From: Alphaproteobacteria bacterium HT1-32
GTDB lineage: Bacteria; Pseudomonadota; Alphaproteobacteria; Rhodospirillales; HT1-32
DNA: 64,000 bases
Direction of reading: 5' to 3'
Assembly (NCBI GenBank): GCA_009649675.1
Contig: WJPL01000004.1
Span: 122,993 to 186,992 of the forward strand
Positions 35,546 to 44,864 of this stretch are shown here, piece after piece (position 1 is the stretch's first letter; each line of letters opens with the position of its first letter). Below the pieces are notes generated by a model that saw only the letters and a list, made by a program, of their open reading frames with translations, had not been told where the DNA came from and did no database searches. Both the position numbers and the translations under genes were made by a program.

Positions 35546-36559
35546 ATGACTTTCGGACGTTTCTTTCTGCGACGCATGCTGATGGTGATCCCGCTGATGC
35601 TGGGTATCGTCTTCGCCACTTTCATGCTGGTTCGCGTTGGGGGGCTGGACCCGGTGGGTCTGCTGGCAGGACCAACGGCAACCGCAGCCGAGTTTGATCT
35701 CATTCGCAGCGAGTTGGGTCTCGACAAATCATTATTTGAACAATTTTTCATTTATCTGGGTAATCTGCTGCAGGGTGATTTCGGTGAATCCTGGCTGAGC
35801 AACCGGCCCGTTCTGGACGATATGCTGGACCGGGTGATGGTCTCGGTGGAACTGCTGTTGTGGGGTGTCGGTATCGGCACGCTGGTCGGTATTCCGATCG
35901 GACTGCGGGCAGCCTTCCGGCCAGACGGTGCTTTTGACCATATCAGCCGCTTTTTCTCTCTGCTGGGTTTTTCCATCCCGACCTACTGGCTCGGTCTGGT
36001 GATGCTGTTTGTTTTCTTCTACCTGCTGGGATGGGCGCCCCCCGGCGTTGGCCGGATCGGACTGATCATGAGCCCGCCACCAACCGTCACCGGCAGTTAC
36101 TTCATTGACGCGCTGATAATAGGTGACTGGGATGTGGCGAAATCTGCTGCGTCGCATCTGGTGTTGCCGGTGATCTGCATGGCGATTGTCTCGTCCGCAC
36201 CGATTATCAAGCATACCCGGGCTATTACGCTTGAGGTGCTGTCGAATGACACGGTGCGCTATGCGCGGGCATCCGGTCTGCCGAAAGATGTGGTGAAACG
36301 GATTGTTCTGCGCAATTCCACAGTCCCGATCCTGACTTTTGTCGGTACAGAAATTACCGGCCTGGTGGGGACCATGTCGCTGATCGAGTTTGTTTTTGCA
36401 TGGGGCGGGCTGGGCGAATACGGCCTGGCGGCGATTGTCCGCGGCGATTTCGCCGCAGTGCAGGGATATGTGCTCTTCCTCGCACTGTTCTCGGTCATCG
36501 TCTTTCTGATTATCGACTTTGTTGTCTATCTGATTGAACCCCGTGCGGAGTTGACGTGA
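35546..36559 (+). CDS. ABC transporter permease, DppB/OppB-like
   Basis: Inner-membrane protein of 337 residues with six predicted helices. The N-terminus RFFLRRMLMVIPLMLGIVFA is typical of DppB. The EAA-loop region reads ITLEVLSNDTVRYARASGLP. It pairs with the DppC-like subunit, whose ATG overlaps its stop by 1 bp (TGATG). Confidence 0.94.
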   Translation: MTFGRFFLRRMLMVIPLMLGIVFATFMLVRVGGLDPVGLLAGPTATAAEFDLIRSELGLDKSLFEQFFIYLGNLLQGDFGESWLSNRPVLDDMLDRVMVSVELLLWGVGIGTLVGIPIGLRAAFRPDGAFDHISRFFSLLGFSIPTYWLGLVMLFVFFYLLGWAPPGVGRIGLIMSPPPTVTGSYFIDALIIGDWDVAKSAASHLVLPVICMAIVSSAPIIKHTRAITLEVLSNDTVRYARASGLPKDVVKRIVLRNSTVPILTFVGTEITGLVGTMSLIEFVFAWGGLGEYGLAAIVRGDFAAVQGYVLFLALFSVIVFLIIDFVVYLIEPRAELT

Positions 36560-37455
36560 TGCCTGATGGTTCAAATTTCCCCGCCGGCGCAGCCCCTGTT
36601 CCCGGCTTTTCGGTCGCCCGGCGGATTGCCGGGATGTCCCGGTTCAGCCCGACCGCGGCGATTGGTCTGACGATCATTCTGGTCTTCGGTATTCTTGCCC
36701 TCGGCTCGAATATTTTCATGCCCTACGACCCGGTCTCATCCTTTCCGGAACGGGTTCTTCAGGCCCCGAATGCGGATCACTGGTTTGGTACGGATGGTAA
36801 CGGGATGGATGTGTTTTCCCGTGTCATCTACGGCGCACGCTATGGTTTCGGGATTGCCATTCCGGCTGTCATCATCTCCCTGCTGATCGGTGTGCCGGTG
36901 GGGCTGTGGACGGGTTATAAAGGCGGGATCGGCGATGAAATCGTCATGCGCTTCTTTGATGGCCTGCGGGTTTTCCCCTCGATCATTCTGGCGCTTGCTG
37001 TCGTTGCTGCGACCGGGCAGTCGCTGATCAATGTGATCATCGTTCTTGGTGTGCTCGATTCTCCGGTTTTTGCCCGTGTCGTGCGCTCCGAAGTGCTGGC
37101 CCTGCGGTCCAGCGTCTTTGTCGAATCCGCCGTGGCTGCGGGCAATCCGACCTGGCGCGTCATGTTCGTTCATCTGTTGCCGAATGCCATTCAGGGAGCC
37201 ATGGCCCAGACGGCGGTGCGTGCAGCGTGGGCCGTTCGTATTTCTGCAACGCTGGCTTTCCTGGGGGTCGGTATTCAGGCGCCAACCCCGGAATGGGGGG
37301 CGATGATTCGCCAGGGTGCTGAATTCATGGTTTCGGGTCAGTGGTGGGTGGCCCTGTTCCCGGGACTGGCACTGATTATGCTGGTTCTCGGCCTGAATAT
37401 GCTCGGTGACGGGCTTCAGGATTTCCTCAACCCACGTCGCAGGTCGGTCAAGTGA
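36559..37455 (+). CDS. ABC transporter permease, DppC/OppC-like
   Basis: 298 residues, second membrane subunit. The hydrophilic N-terminal tail, then GLTIILVFGILALG, the family block HWFGTDGNGMDVFSRVIYGAR, and the EAA loop SSVFVESAVAAGNPTWRVMF. The start is ATG 36559, not the GTG 3 nt earlier, judged by the overlap with the DppB stop. The GTG start of the next ATPase gene overlaps its stop. Confidence 0.94.
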   Translation: MPDGSNFPAGAAPVPGFSVARRIAGMSRFSPTAAIGLTIILVFGILALGSNIFMPYDPVSSFPERVLQAPNADHWFGTDGNGMDVFSRVIYGARYGFGIAIPAVIISLLIGVPVGLWTGYKGGIGDEIVMRFFDGLRVFPSIILALAVVAATGQSLINVIIVLGVLDSPVFARVVRSEVLALRSSVFVESAVAAGNPTWRVMFVHLLPNAIQGAMAQTAVRAAWAVRISATLAFLGVGIQAPTPEWGAMIRQGAEFMVSGQWWVALFPGLALIMLVLGLNMLGDGLQDFLNPRRRSVK

Positions 37456-38441
37456 GCTTACTCGAAGTCAACGAACTCGAGACGCATTTCGTTTCGCGCG
37501 ATCTCGATAACAATATCCGCACCGCCCGTGCACTGAACGGCGTCACTTTCTCTGTCGATAGCGGAGAGTTTCTCGGCATCGTCGGGGAAACCGGTGCCGG
37601 CAAGTCACTGACAGCGCAGTCGGCGGTCGGGCTGTTACGCCCTCCGGCACGGGTGGTTGGCGGTTCCGTCAGGTTCGCCGGCAGGGAACTGCTGGAGCTG
37701 TCTGATGACGACCTGAACGGTCTGCGCGGTCATGAGATTGCGATGGTTGTGCAGAACCCCCGGACATCACTTGACCCGCTGACCCGGATTGGCGATCAGC
37801 TGGTCCGTATCCGTCAGGCGCATGTCAAAACCACTTACAGGGAAGCCCGCAAACGTGCGCTGGAAATGATGGATGCCGTCGGTATTCCTGATCCGGAACG
37901 CCGGGCGATGGCCTGGCCGCATGAATTGTCCGGCGGGATGGCTCAGCGCGTGCTGATCGCAATGGCGCTGATGAACGAGCCGCGGCTGCTGATTGCAGAT
38001 GAGCCGACAACCGGCCTCGATGTGACCGTGCAGGCTCAGATTCTTGATCTGCTGCGCGATCTGGTGAAGCGGATGAATATGGCGGCAATCATCATCACCC
38101 ACGACCTTGGCGTGGTGGCTCATTACTGTGACCGCATGGCGGTGATGTTTGCCGGATCAATGGTTGAGGTGGGGCCGGTCAAGTCGGTCTTCGATCATCC
38201 GGCACATCCCTATACAAAAAACCTTATCGCAGCGACGCCGGAGCGGCTGCAGCTTGGTGAAACCAGCATCCTCGGGGCACCGCCGCCGGATCTCTATAAT
38301 CTTCCGGAAGGTTGCCATCACCGTGACCGGTGCCAGTTTGCCGAAGATATCTGCCTGACCGATCCGAAGATTGAAGATGTCACCCCCGGCCATGCCGCAC
38401 GTTGTCATCTGGCGGCACGATTGCTGGAGACTACGAAATGA
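37452..38441 (+). CDS. ABC transporter ATPase, DppD/OppD-like
   Basis: 329 residues, cytoplasmic ATPase. Walker A GETGAGKS, signature LSGGMAQRV, Walker B LLIADEPTTGLD, H-loop ITHDLG. The C-terminal OppD-type extension has CHHRDRCQFAEDIC, whose Cys set in some homologues binds Fe-S. GTG start with GTGA overlap to the permease stop. Confidence 0.95.
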   Translation: MSLLEVNELETHFVSRDLDNNIRTARALNGVTFSVDSGEFLGIVGETGAGKSLTAQSAVGLLRPPARVVGGSVRFAGRELLELSDDDLNGLRGHEIAMVVQNPRTSLDPLTRIGDQLVRIRQAHVKTTYREARKRALEMMDAVGIPDPERRAMAWPHELSGGMAQRVLIAMALMNEPRLLIADEPTTGLDVTVQAQILDLLRDLVKRMNMAAIIITHDLGVVAHYCDRMAVMFAGSMVEVGPVKSVFDHPAHPYTKNLIAATPERLQLGETSILGAPPPDLYNLPEGCHHRDRCQFAEDICLTDPKIEDVTPGHAARCHLAARLLETTK

Positions 38442-39418
38442 GCGAACAGCCCGTCATTGAGGTCAGGGGCCTCAAGAAGCATTTCCCGACCGGTCACAAG
38501 GACAAGGTGGTCCATGCTGTCAACGGAATCGATTTCGCCATCCGTCCGGGTGAGACTCTCGGCATGGTGGGGGAAAGCGGTTCCGGTAAGTCGACGGTTG
38601 GCCGGACGATCCTGCGCCTGACCAATCCGACTGCCGGGAAAATTACCTTCTGTGGTCAGGATATATCGAGCCTCTCGATGGATCAGTGCCGACCGCTCAG
38701 ATCTGACATGCAGATGGTGTTTCAGGATCCGTGGAGTGCGCTGAATCCCCGCATGAAAATCGGAAGCCTGATTTCGGAGCCGCTGCTGCTGCATGACAAG
38801 ATGCCACGCAGCGAACGTGAAGACCGTACCGAGGCTCTGGCCAAACGTGTGCAACTGAGTACCGAATTTCTGAACCGCTATCCCAGCGACCTGTCCGGCG
38901 GACAGTTGCAGCGGGTCTGTATTGCGCGGGCGATTGCCACGAACCCGAAGCTGATCGTCCTCGACGAGCCGACCAGCTCTCTGGATCTGTCGGTACGGGC
39001 CGGCATTCTGGAACTGCTGGCAGAGCTGAAGGAAGAAACCCGGGTCGCGATGCTGTTCATCTCACATGATCTGGGCACGGTGAAGCTGATCAGCGACCGG
39101 ATTGTGGTGCTCTATCTCGGACAGATTGTTGAGCAGGCTGAAGCCGGTTCCGTGTTCGATGCTCCGGCCCATCCCTATACCCAGTCGCTGATGTCGGCAC
39201 ATCTGCCGGCGGACCCGCATTTCGTGGTGAAGCGTCAGATCCTCGAAGGCGAGGTTCCGAGCCCGATTGATCTGCCGACCGGCTGCTCGTTCCACACACG
39301 CTGCCCCGTCGCGATCGATAAGTGCAGCCAGCAAGAGCCACCGCTCGACCTGCTGAGCGATAACGGTCATCTCGCAGCCTGCCTGCGTATCAAGGATGGC
39401 GGCAACAGGATCGCCTGA
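38438..39418 (+). CDS. ABC transporter ATPase, DppF/OppF-like
   Basis: 326 residues. Walker A GESGSGKST, signature LSGGQLQRV, Walker B LIVLDEPTSSLD, H-loop ISHDLG; the C-terminal oligopeptide extension has FHTRCPVAIDKC. The start is ATG 38438, overlapping the DppD stop as ATGA; an upstream in-frame extension lies inside DppD. It completes the five-gene importer. The next gene follows after 27 bp. Confidence 0.95.
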   Translation: MSEQPVIEVRGLKKHFPTGHKDKVVHAVNGIDFAIRPGETLGMVGESGSGKSTVGRTILRLTNPTAGKITFCGQDISSLSMDQCRPLRSDMQMVFQDPWSALNPRMKIGSLISEPLLLHDKMPRSEREDRTEALAKRVQLSTEFLNRYPSDLSGGQLQRVCIARAIATNPKLIVLDEPTSSLDLSVRAGILELLAELKEETRVAMLFISHDLGTVKLISDRIVVLYLGQIVEQAEAGSVFDAPAHPYTQSLMSAHLPADPHFVVKRQILEGEVPSPIDLPTGCSFHTRCPVAIDKCSQQEPPLDLLSDNGHLAACLRIKDGGNRIA

Positions 39419-39445
39419 CTGACAGGCTATACAGAAAGGAAGACG

Positions 39446-41449
39446 ATGTCTGGAGATACGGCATATACACGCTTGTTCAGTCCGATGAAGCTGGGGCCAA
39501 AGACGGCCCGTAACCGGATCTGGATGACCGCACATGCAACCCTGCTGGTGAAGGATCATCTCTTCACGGACGCGCATATCCATTACTACAAGGAGCGCGC
39601 CAAAGGTGGGGTCGCGGTCATCACCATGGAGGCGATGGCGGCCCATCCGACAACCCAGCCTTACAAGGGCAAGGCCTTCGCCTTTGATCAGCGGATGGCG
39701 GCGCAGTACCGGAAGCTGGCGGATGCCGTGCATGAATATGACACGCTGTTGCTGTCACAACCCTGGCATCGCGGACGGCAGACAAATTCTGTCGCCAATG
39801 GTCTGCCGGTCTGGGCGCCGTCCTCAATCCCCTGCAGCGTTTACCGTGAAATGCCGCATGTCATGACAACAGCGGATATCAATGAACTGATCGAAGGTTA
39901 TCGCCTGTCGGCCAGGTATTCGAAGGAAGGCGGACTGGACGGGGTCGAGGTCCATGGCATGTCCCATGGCTACATGCTCAACCAGTTCCTGTCTCCGGCG
40001 ACCAACAACCGGCGGGATGCCTATGGTGGCAGTCTTGAGAACCGGATGCGGATCGTCATGGAAATCCTTGATGCGTCGCGCCAGGAAATCGGTCGCGACA
40101 TGATCATGGGAATGCGGATCAATTCGAATGACGGCCATCCCGGTGGCCTCGGCCCGGATGAATGGGCCGATATCGCGAAGGAATTCGAGGCCACTGGTCT
40201 GATCGATTACATCTCCGTCAGTCACGGAACCTATCTCAACCGCATGCTGATCTATCCGACATCGCCGGAAGATCAGGGCTATCAGCTGGCTGCTACGCAG
40301 AAAGTTGCAGATGCGGTCAGTGTTCCGGTTGTCGGCGTCGGCCGGATCATCGATCCGGCTGCGGCGGAAGGTTATCTGGCAGACGGAAAGTGCGAGTTCA
40401 TCGGCATGGCCCGTCAGCTGATCGCTGATCCGGAATGGCCCAGGAAAGCCTATGAGAACAAGGCCGGTGATATTCGCCCCTGTGTTGGTGCGAACTGGTG
40501 CATGTCATCCATTTTCGCGCAGGCTGCGATCGCCTGCATCCATAACCCGGCAGCGGGTAATGAAATGGAACTGGGGGCGGGTACGCTGAGCCAGGCAGAA
40601 ACAGCGAAGAAAGTTGCTGTGGTTGGTGCCGGTCCGGGAGGGATGCGTGCTGCGCTGACCGCCGCCGGGCGGGGACATGATGTGACACTGTTTGAAGCCC
40701 GCGACAATCTTGGTGGTCAGACAGCATGGTGGGCAAAAGCCGACAGCCGCAAGGAACTGGTGGGGATTGTCGACTGGCTGGAGACCCAGCTTCGCCAGAC
40801 CGGTGTGACCATTCAGACCGGCACAAAGGTTGATGCGGGGATGCTGGCCGGGTTCGATGCGGTGGTTGTCGCAACCGGCTCCCGGGCACTGAAGCATGGC
40901 TGGAACATGCTGCATCCGGAACGCTGGGACGGGGATATCCTGCCCGGTGCCGATCAGCCCCATGTCTTCACCTATATGGAGTTACTGGCGGATGAACCGC
41001 CGGTCGGCAAAAAGGTCGTCGTTATTGACAGTATGGGCGGTCGTCAGGGAGCGGTCACAACCGAGTATCTGGCGCAACGCGGTGCTTCCGTCACTTTCAT
41101 CACCCAGCTGGGGCAGCCATCGCCGGATCTGGCGGGCAGCCGTGACTGGGGCAAGGTCCATGGCATGTTGCGCCGGATGGGCGTGACCTTCATGTCGGAC
41201 TCTGAAGTGACAGCGATTGATGGCCCGCAAGTTACGGTGCGCGATCTCTACACCGACGAACACACCCTGCTTAACGATATTGATCAGGTCGTCATGATTA
41301 TCGGCGCACATGCCGAGGATGACCTGTTCCACGAACTCAGCCCGCGCAAAGCCGACGGGTTAGAGCTGCATCTGATCGGTGACGCCATGTCGCCGCGTCG
41401 GGTCAATGACGCAATTAGAGAGGGCGAACTGGTCGCCCGCAAAATCTGA
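39446..41449 (+). CDS. TMADH-like FMN/FAD flavoprotein with altered Fe-S loop
   Basis: 667 residues: OYE-type barrel (1 to about 345), Fe-S loop, then a FAD/NAD fold from VAVVGAGPGGMRAAL. The cluster loop has Cys346, Cys352 and Cys364, but the second canonical Cys is Ala349 (PCVGANWCMS). Spacing otherwise follows trimethylamine dehydrogenase (C-x2-C-x2-C). N-methylproline demethylase-type relatives may share this. The active-site area is HGMSHGYMLNQFLSPATNNRR. It may demethylate an N-methylated amino acid or betaine. AAAGGA precedes the ATG. It is paralogous to the protein at 22516-24507. Confidence 0.87.
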   Translation: MSGDTAYTRLFSPMKLGPKTARNRIWMTAHATLLVKDHLFTDAHIHYYKERAKGGVAVITMEAMAAHPTTQPYKGKAFAFDQRMAAQYRKLADAVHEYDTLLLSQPWHRGRQTNSVANGLPVWAPSSIPCSVYREMPHVMTTADINELIEGYRLSARYSKEGGLDGVEVHGMSHGYMLNQFLSPATNNRRDAYGGSLENRMRIVMEILDASRQEIGRDMIMGMRINSNDGHPGGLGPDEWADIAKEFEATGLIDYISVSHGTYLNRMLIYPTSPEDQGYQLAATQKVADAVSVPVVGVGRIIDPAAAEGYLADGKCEFIGMARQLIADPEWPRKAYENKAGDIRPCVGANWCMSSIFAQAAIACIHNPAAGNEMELGAGTLSQAETAKKVAVVGAGPGGMRAALTAAGRGHDVTLFEARDNLGGQTAWWAKADSRKELVGIVDWLETQLRQTGVTIQTGTKVDAGMLAGFDAVVVATGSRALKHGWNMLHPERWDGDILPGADQPHVFTYMELLADEPPVGKKVVVIDSMGGRQGAVTTEYLAQRGASVTFITQLGQPSPDLAGSRDWGKVHGMLRRMGVTFMSDSEVTAIDGPQVTVRDLYTDEHTLLNDIDQVVMIIGAHAEDDLFHELSPRKADGLELHLIGDAMSPRRVNDAIREGELVARKI

Positions 41450-41459
41450 GGAGAATCTG

Positions 41460-41864
41460 ATGACACCTGAAGGCAAAGCAGAACTGGATAAAATCCGCGA
41501 AGTCCGCGGCTATACACTGCCGGTTCACGAATATCTTGCGGAACTCGATCCGGAAATGCTGAAGCGTTATGGCAATCTGGCAAGCTACACCCTGTTTGGT
41601 GATGCCGAAGGCCGCCCGATGGACCTGAAGACCCGCTTTCTGGTGCTGGTCGGCGTGACCACCGCCGTCAAGGGGGACCGGGAAGGTATTGAATGGGCGG
41701 CCATCCGCGCCATCCAGAACGGGGCAACCTGGAAAGAAGTCTATGAGGCTGCCTTCATGGCTGCTCTGCCAGCCGGTATCCCGGCATTTGAAGCATCCTG
41801 CCGCGCCTTCAATGAAATGAAGAAGGGTGATGGCTGGGTTGATCTGGAAGTGCCGGAAGAATGA
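41460..41864 (+). CDS. Carboxymuconolactone decarboxylase (CMD)/AhpD-like protein
   Basis: 134 residues, single CMD domain (about 40-125) with LKTRFLVLVGVTTAVKGDREGIEWAAIRAI and GATWKEVYEAAFMAALPAG. The AhpD CxxC motif is absent, so a peroxidase-type role is unlikely. The start is ATG 41460 with GAGGAG, and the stop overlaps the GMC start as ATGA. Similar proteins occur as accessory genes in amine and aromatic catabolism with unknown function. Confidence 0.82.
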   Translation: MTPEGKAELDKIREVRGYTLPVHEYLAELDPEMLKRYGNLASYTLFGDAEGRPMDLKTRFLVLVGVTTAVKGDREGIEWAAIRAIQNGATWKEVYEAAFMAALPAGIPAFEASCRAFNEMKKGDGWVDLEVPEE

Positions 41865-43483
41865 CCACCGGGCCGGAAACAGCTGATGTGGTGATTGTCG
41901 GCGCCGGGGCATCCGGTGCTGCAACCGCATGGGCACTTTCCGGCCATGGGTTGAAGATCGTCTGTCTGGAGCAGGGTGACTGGGTCGACCAGTCATCCTC
42001 GCCCAGCCTCGACAATGGCTGGGAGATTGCCCTGCAGACGGTGTTCCATCCCAATCCGAATATTCGCGCCGGTGCACGGGATTACCCGGTGACCGATGAC
42101 GCAACGCCTATCAAGCCGGCTTTGTTTAACGCTGTTGGCGGTGGCACGATTCGCTGGGGCGGGCATTTCCCGCGTCTCCATCCCAGTGATTTCCGGGTAC
42201 ATACACTGGATGGCGTGGCCGATGACTGGCCGGTATCCTATCCGGAACTGGAACCCTATTTTGATATCAATGACCGGATGATGGGTGTCGCCGGTCTTGC
42301 CGGGGATCCGGCCAATCCGCCGCGCGCCGCCCGGCCAACTGGCCCACTACCACTTTGCCCCGCGACCCGCAGGATTGCCGCTGCCTTCGACAGTCTGGGA
42401 TGGCACTGGTGGCCGGCGGATGCGGCGATTGTCTCCAGCAATTATGGCGAGGATCGCAAGGCCTGCAATAATTGCGGTCCCTGCGGTCTTGGCTGTCCGC
42501 GCAAGTCGCGCGCCAGCACGGATATCACCTACTGGCCTGCCGCCATTCGGGGTGGTGTTGATTTGCGGACACGCTCTGTTGTCACCGCGCTGAAGGCAGC
42601 ATCTCCTCATCAGGTAGGTTCTGTCACCTATATTGACGGTGACGGGCAGGGGCAGGAAATTTCAGCCGGAACAGTGATTGTCGGCTGTAACGGTCTCGGG
42701 ACATCGCGTCTGCTGCTGGCATCAGCCAGTGATCGGCATCGCAACGGTCTGGCCAACAGTTCCGGTCAGCTTGGCCGTAATCTCATGTTGCATCCGACGG
42801 CCATTGTGACCGGGGTGTTTACTGACAGGCTCGACAGCCATCGCGGTCCCTTTGCAACATCGCTCTACAGCCAGCAATTCTATGAAACCGATGGATCGAA
42901 TGACTTTATCCGGGGCTATCAGTTACAGGCGCTGCGGGGTCAGGGACCGGTTGGCACGGCACTTGGCGGCTATATGCATCGCCTGCCCTGGGGTGAGGCG
43001 CATCACGACCGCTTCATGGCTGAGTTCGGCCATTCGGTCAGTCTGACAGTGACAACAGAGGATCTGCCGGAGCCGGTCAACCGGGTAGAGCTGGACAGAA
43101 ACCGCAAGGATGCCTGGGGACTGCCCGCGCCGAAGATGACCTACCGGCTGGGTGAGAATACTAAACGTATGCTGGCCCACGGATCGGAAAAGGCACGGGA
43201 AGTGATGGCCGCAGCCGGTGCCTCAGAGATTATCGTCAATCCGCTGGCACGTCAGGCCGGGTTTCATTTTCTCGGCACGGCCCGGATGGGCAATGATCCG
43301 GCAGTTTCCGTCGTGAACGGAGACTGCGTGACCCACGATATTGATAATCTGATGGTTGTCGACGGATCGGTGTTTCCGACTTCGGCAGCCGTCAACCCGA
43401 CCCCCACCATTCAGGCGGTGGCACTGCGTGCGGCCGACCGCCTGCTGCATCGACTTGGTATATCAGAAGGACCGAGAGCATGA
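41861..43483 (+). CDS. GMC-family FAD oxidoreductase with Cys4 motif (large subunit)
   Basis: 540 residues. VVIVGAGASGAATAWAL binds FAD; the C-terminus has FLGTARMGNDPAVSVVNGD and SAAVNPTPTIQAVALR. Residues 202-212 read CNNCGPCGLGC followed by Pro: C-x2-C-x2-C-x3-C-P, an Fe-S-like motif also in the paralogue at 28714. The next gene, overlapping by ATGA, encodes a small protein like gluconate-2-dehydrogenase subunit 3. Large plus small subunit is the arrangement of FAD-dependent gluconate/glucose/sorbitol dehydrogenases, yet no cytochrome c gene follows. The substrate is unknown. Confidence 0.9.
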   Translation: MTTGPETADVVIVGAGASGAATAWALSGHGLKIVCLEQGDWVDQSSSPSLDNGWEIALQTVFHPNPNIRAGARDYPVTDDATPIKPALFNAVGGGTIRWGGHFPRLHPSDFRVHTLDGVADDWPVSYPELEPYFDINDRMMGVAGLAGDPANPPRAARPTGPLPLCPATRRIAAAFDSLGWHWWPADAAIVSSNYGEDRKACNNCGPCGLGCPRKSRASTDITYWPAAIRGGVDLRTRSVVTALKAASPHQVGSVTYIDGDGQGQEISAGTVIVGCNGLGTSRLLLASASDRHRNGLANSSGQLGRNLMLHPTAIVTGVFTDRLDSHRGPFATSLYSQQFYETDGSNDFIRGYQLQALRGQGPVGTALGGYMHRLPWGEAHHDRFMAEFGHSVSLTVTTEDLPEPVNRVELDRNRKDAWGLPAPKMTYRLGENTKRMLAHGSEKAREVMAAAGASEIIVNPLARQAGFHFLGTARMGNDPAVSVVNGDCVTHDIDNLMVVDGSVFPTSAAVNPTPTIQAVALRAADRLLHRLGISEGPRA

Positions 43484-43917
43484 CCGCTTCACTGCTTTCC
43501 GCAATTCTTGACCGGCTTCTGCCGGGCAACAGCGAGGGATGGCCCGCAGCCGGAAAGCTGGGGCTGGCCCCGTCGGTCGGGGCTTTCATCTCGCGGACAC
43601 CGGAAGGGGCCGCCTGGCTGGAAGTTGTTCTCGCCGGGACGGCACCCGGTTTTCTGGAAATGACACCGGCCGAGCAGACCCGTGATCTGCAACGACTGGA
43701 GGAAGCAGAACCCGAAGCATTCGAGCGGCTCGTCGTCGCAGCCTACAACATGTACTACACCCATCCGGAAGTTCGTCACGTAATTGAGCGGCTGACAGGC
43801 TATGAAGCCCGCCCGCCACAGCCGCTGGGCTATGAGATGGAACCGTTCGACGAGGCACTGCTGGTGCGTCAGAAGCAGCGTGCGCCGTTCTGGCGACGAA
43901 CAGGCGGAGAAGCATGA
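43480..43917 (+). CDS. Small subunit, gluconate 2-dehydrogenase subunit 3-like
   Basis: 145 residues with ATGA overlaps on both sides. The helical protein has AWLEVVLAGTAPGFLEMTP and YNMYYTHPEVRHVIERLTGY, resembling the subunit 3 family that accompanies GMC dehydrogenases, mainly by position and the C-terminal block. It lacks the Tat signal that normally carries the complex to the periplasm, so this pair appears to work in the cytoplasm. Confidence in the family is moderate. Confidence 0.6.
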   Translation: MTASLLSAILDRLLPGNSEGWPAAGKLGLAPSVGAFISRTPEGAAWLEVVLAGTAPGFLEMTPAEQTRDLQRLEEAEPEAFERLVVAAYNMYYTHPEVRHVIERLTGYEARPPQPLGYEMEPFDEALLVRQKQRAPFWRRTGGEA

Positions 43918-44834
43918 CGCAAGGCTCCGGCATTCTGCAGCCGCGCCCGCTCATCGGAGTGGGGGCCATGATGCTGACCACCATCGTTGTCCCGATGATG
44001 GGCGTCTTTGTGAAAATTCTTCACGGCTTTGGCCTGAACTCTACCGAGATGCTGGCGATCCGTTCGGTCATCGTGACGCTGGTACTGTTGCCGGGGTTGC
44101 TCTGGGCGGTTAACCGGGCAGCACTGATTGCGGCTGACAAGAAGGCGCATCTGCTGCATGCGGCCTTCGGCCTGTCTTCTATGGCCTGCTTTTATTATGC
44201 CTTCCAGTTCATGCCGCTGGTCATCGTGACCGCGATTAATTTCACAACCCCGATCTTTCTGGTTCTGATGGCCCGGTTCCTGTTCGGCGAACAGCTGGGC
44301 TGGCGCAGCTGGGTGGCAATATCGGTCGGCTTCCTGGGCGCACTGATCGTACTGCAACCGGCGGCGCTGGATGTCGGGCCGGTGGCCGCCGTGGTGGTGC
44401 TGGGGTCTTTTCTTGGCGCTTGTATGTTAATGGCAATCCGGCGGATGCCGGCCCGCAGTTCCAACTTTGCGGTTATCTTTTACTTCTCGATCTTCGGCAC
44501 AATGGCGTTTGGCGGGCTGTATCTGCCCTGGATGGATGTACCGCCACGTGAGTCATGGTGGAGCCTGCTGGCGCTCGCGGCACTGGCGCTGGCTGTCCAT
44601 TCCCTGCTGACCTTCGCCTACCGGTTTTCCTCCTCCATGCTGGTGGGGGCGCTGGATTATACCCGGCTGATCTGGGCCGGATTGCTGGGCTGGTATCTGT
44701 TCAATGAGACCCCTCAGACCAGCGACGGGGTTGGCATGATACTGATTCTCGCCAGCGGATTTTATATTCTTTACCGTGAGTCACGGGGGCGCGGCGGCGC
44801 GACCTCGAAGACGGCGGCCAAGCGACTTGAATAG
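43914..44834 (+). CDS. EamA-domain (DMT superfamily) transporter
   Basis: 306 residues, about ten transmembrane helices in two EamA repeats: ITTIVVPMMGVFVKILHGF is near the start of the first, and FLGALIVLQPAALDVGP closes it. DMT members export amino acids or metabolites, or import them. It overlaps the small subunit gene by 4 bp, so it belongs to the same run. Direction and solute are unknown. Confidence 0.88.
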   Translation: MTQGSGILQPRPLIGVGAMMLTTIVVPMMGVFVKILHGFGLNSTEMLAIRSVIVTLVLLPGLLWAVNRAALIAADKKAHLLHAAFGLSSMACFYYAFQFMPLVIVTAINFTTPIFLVLMARFLFGEQLGWRSWVAISVGFLGALIVLQPAALDVGPVAAVVVLGSFLGACMLMAIRRMPARSSNFAVIFYFSIFGTMAFGGLYLPWMDVPPRESWWSLLALAALALAVHSLLTFAYRFSSSMLVGALDYTRLIWAGLLGWYLFNETPQTSDGVGMILILASGFYILYRESRGRGGATSKTAAKRLE

Positions 44835-44864
44835 ACGTGAACGCTAACTGACAGGAGACGGAAC

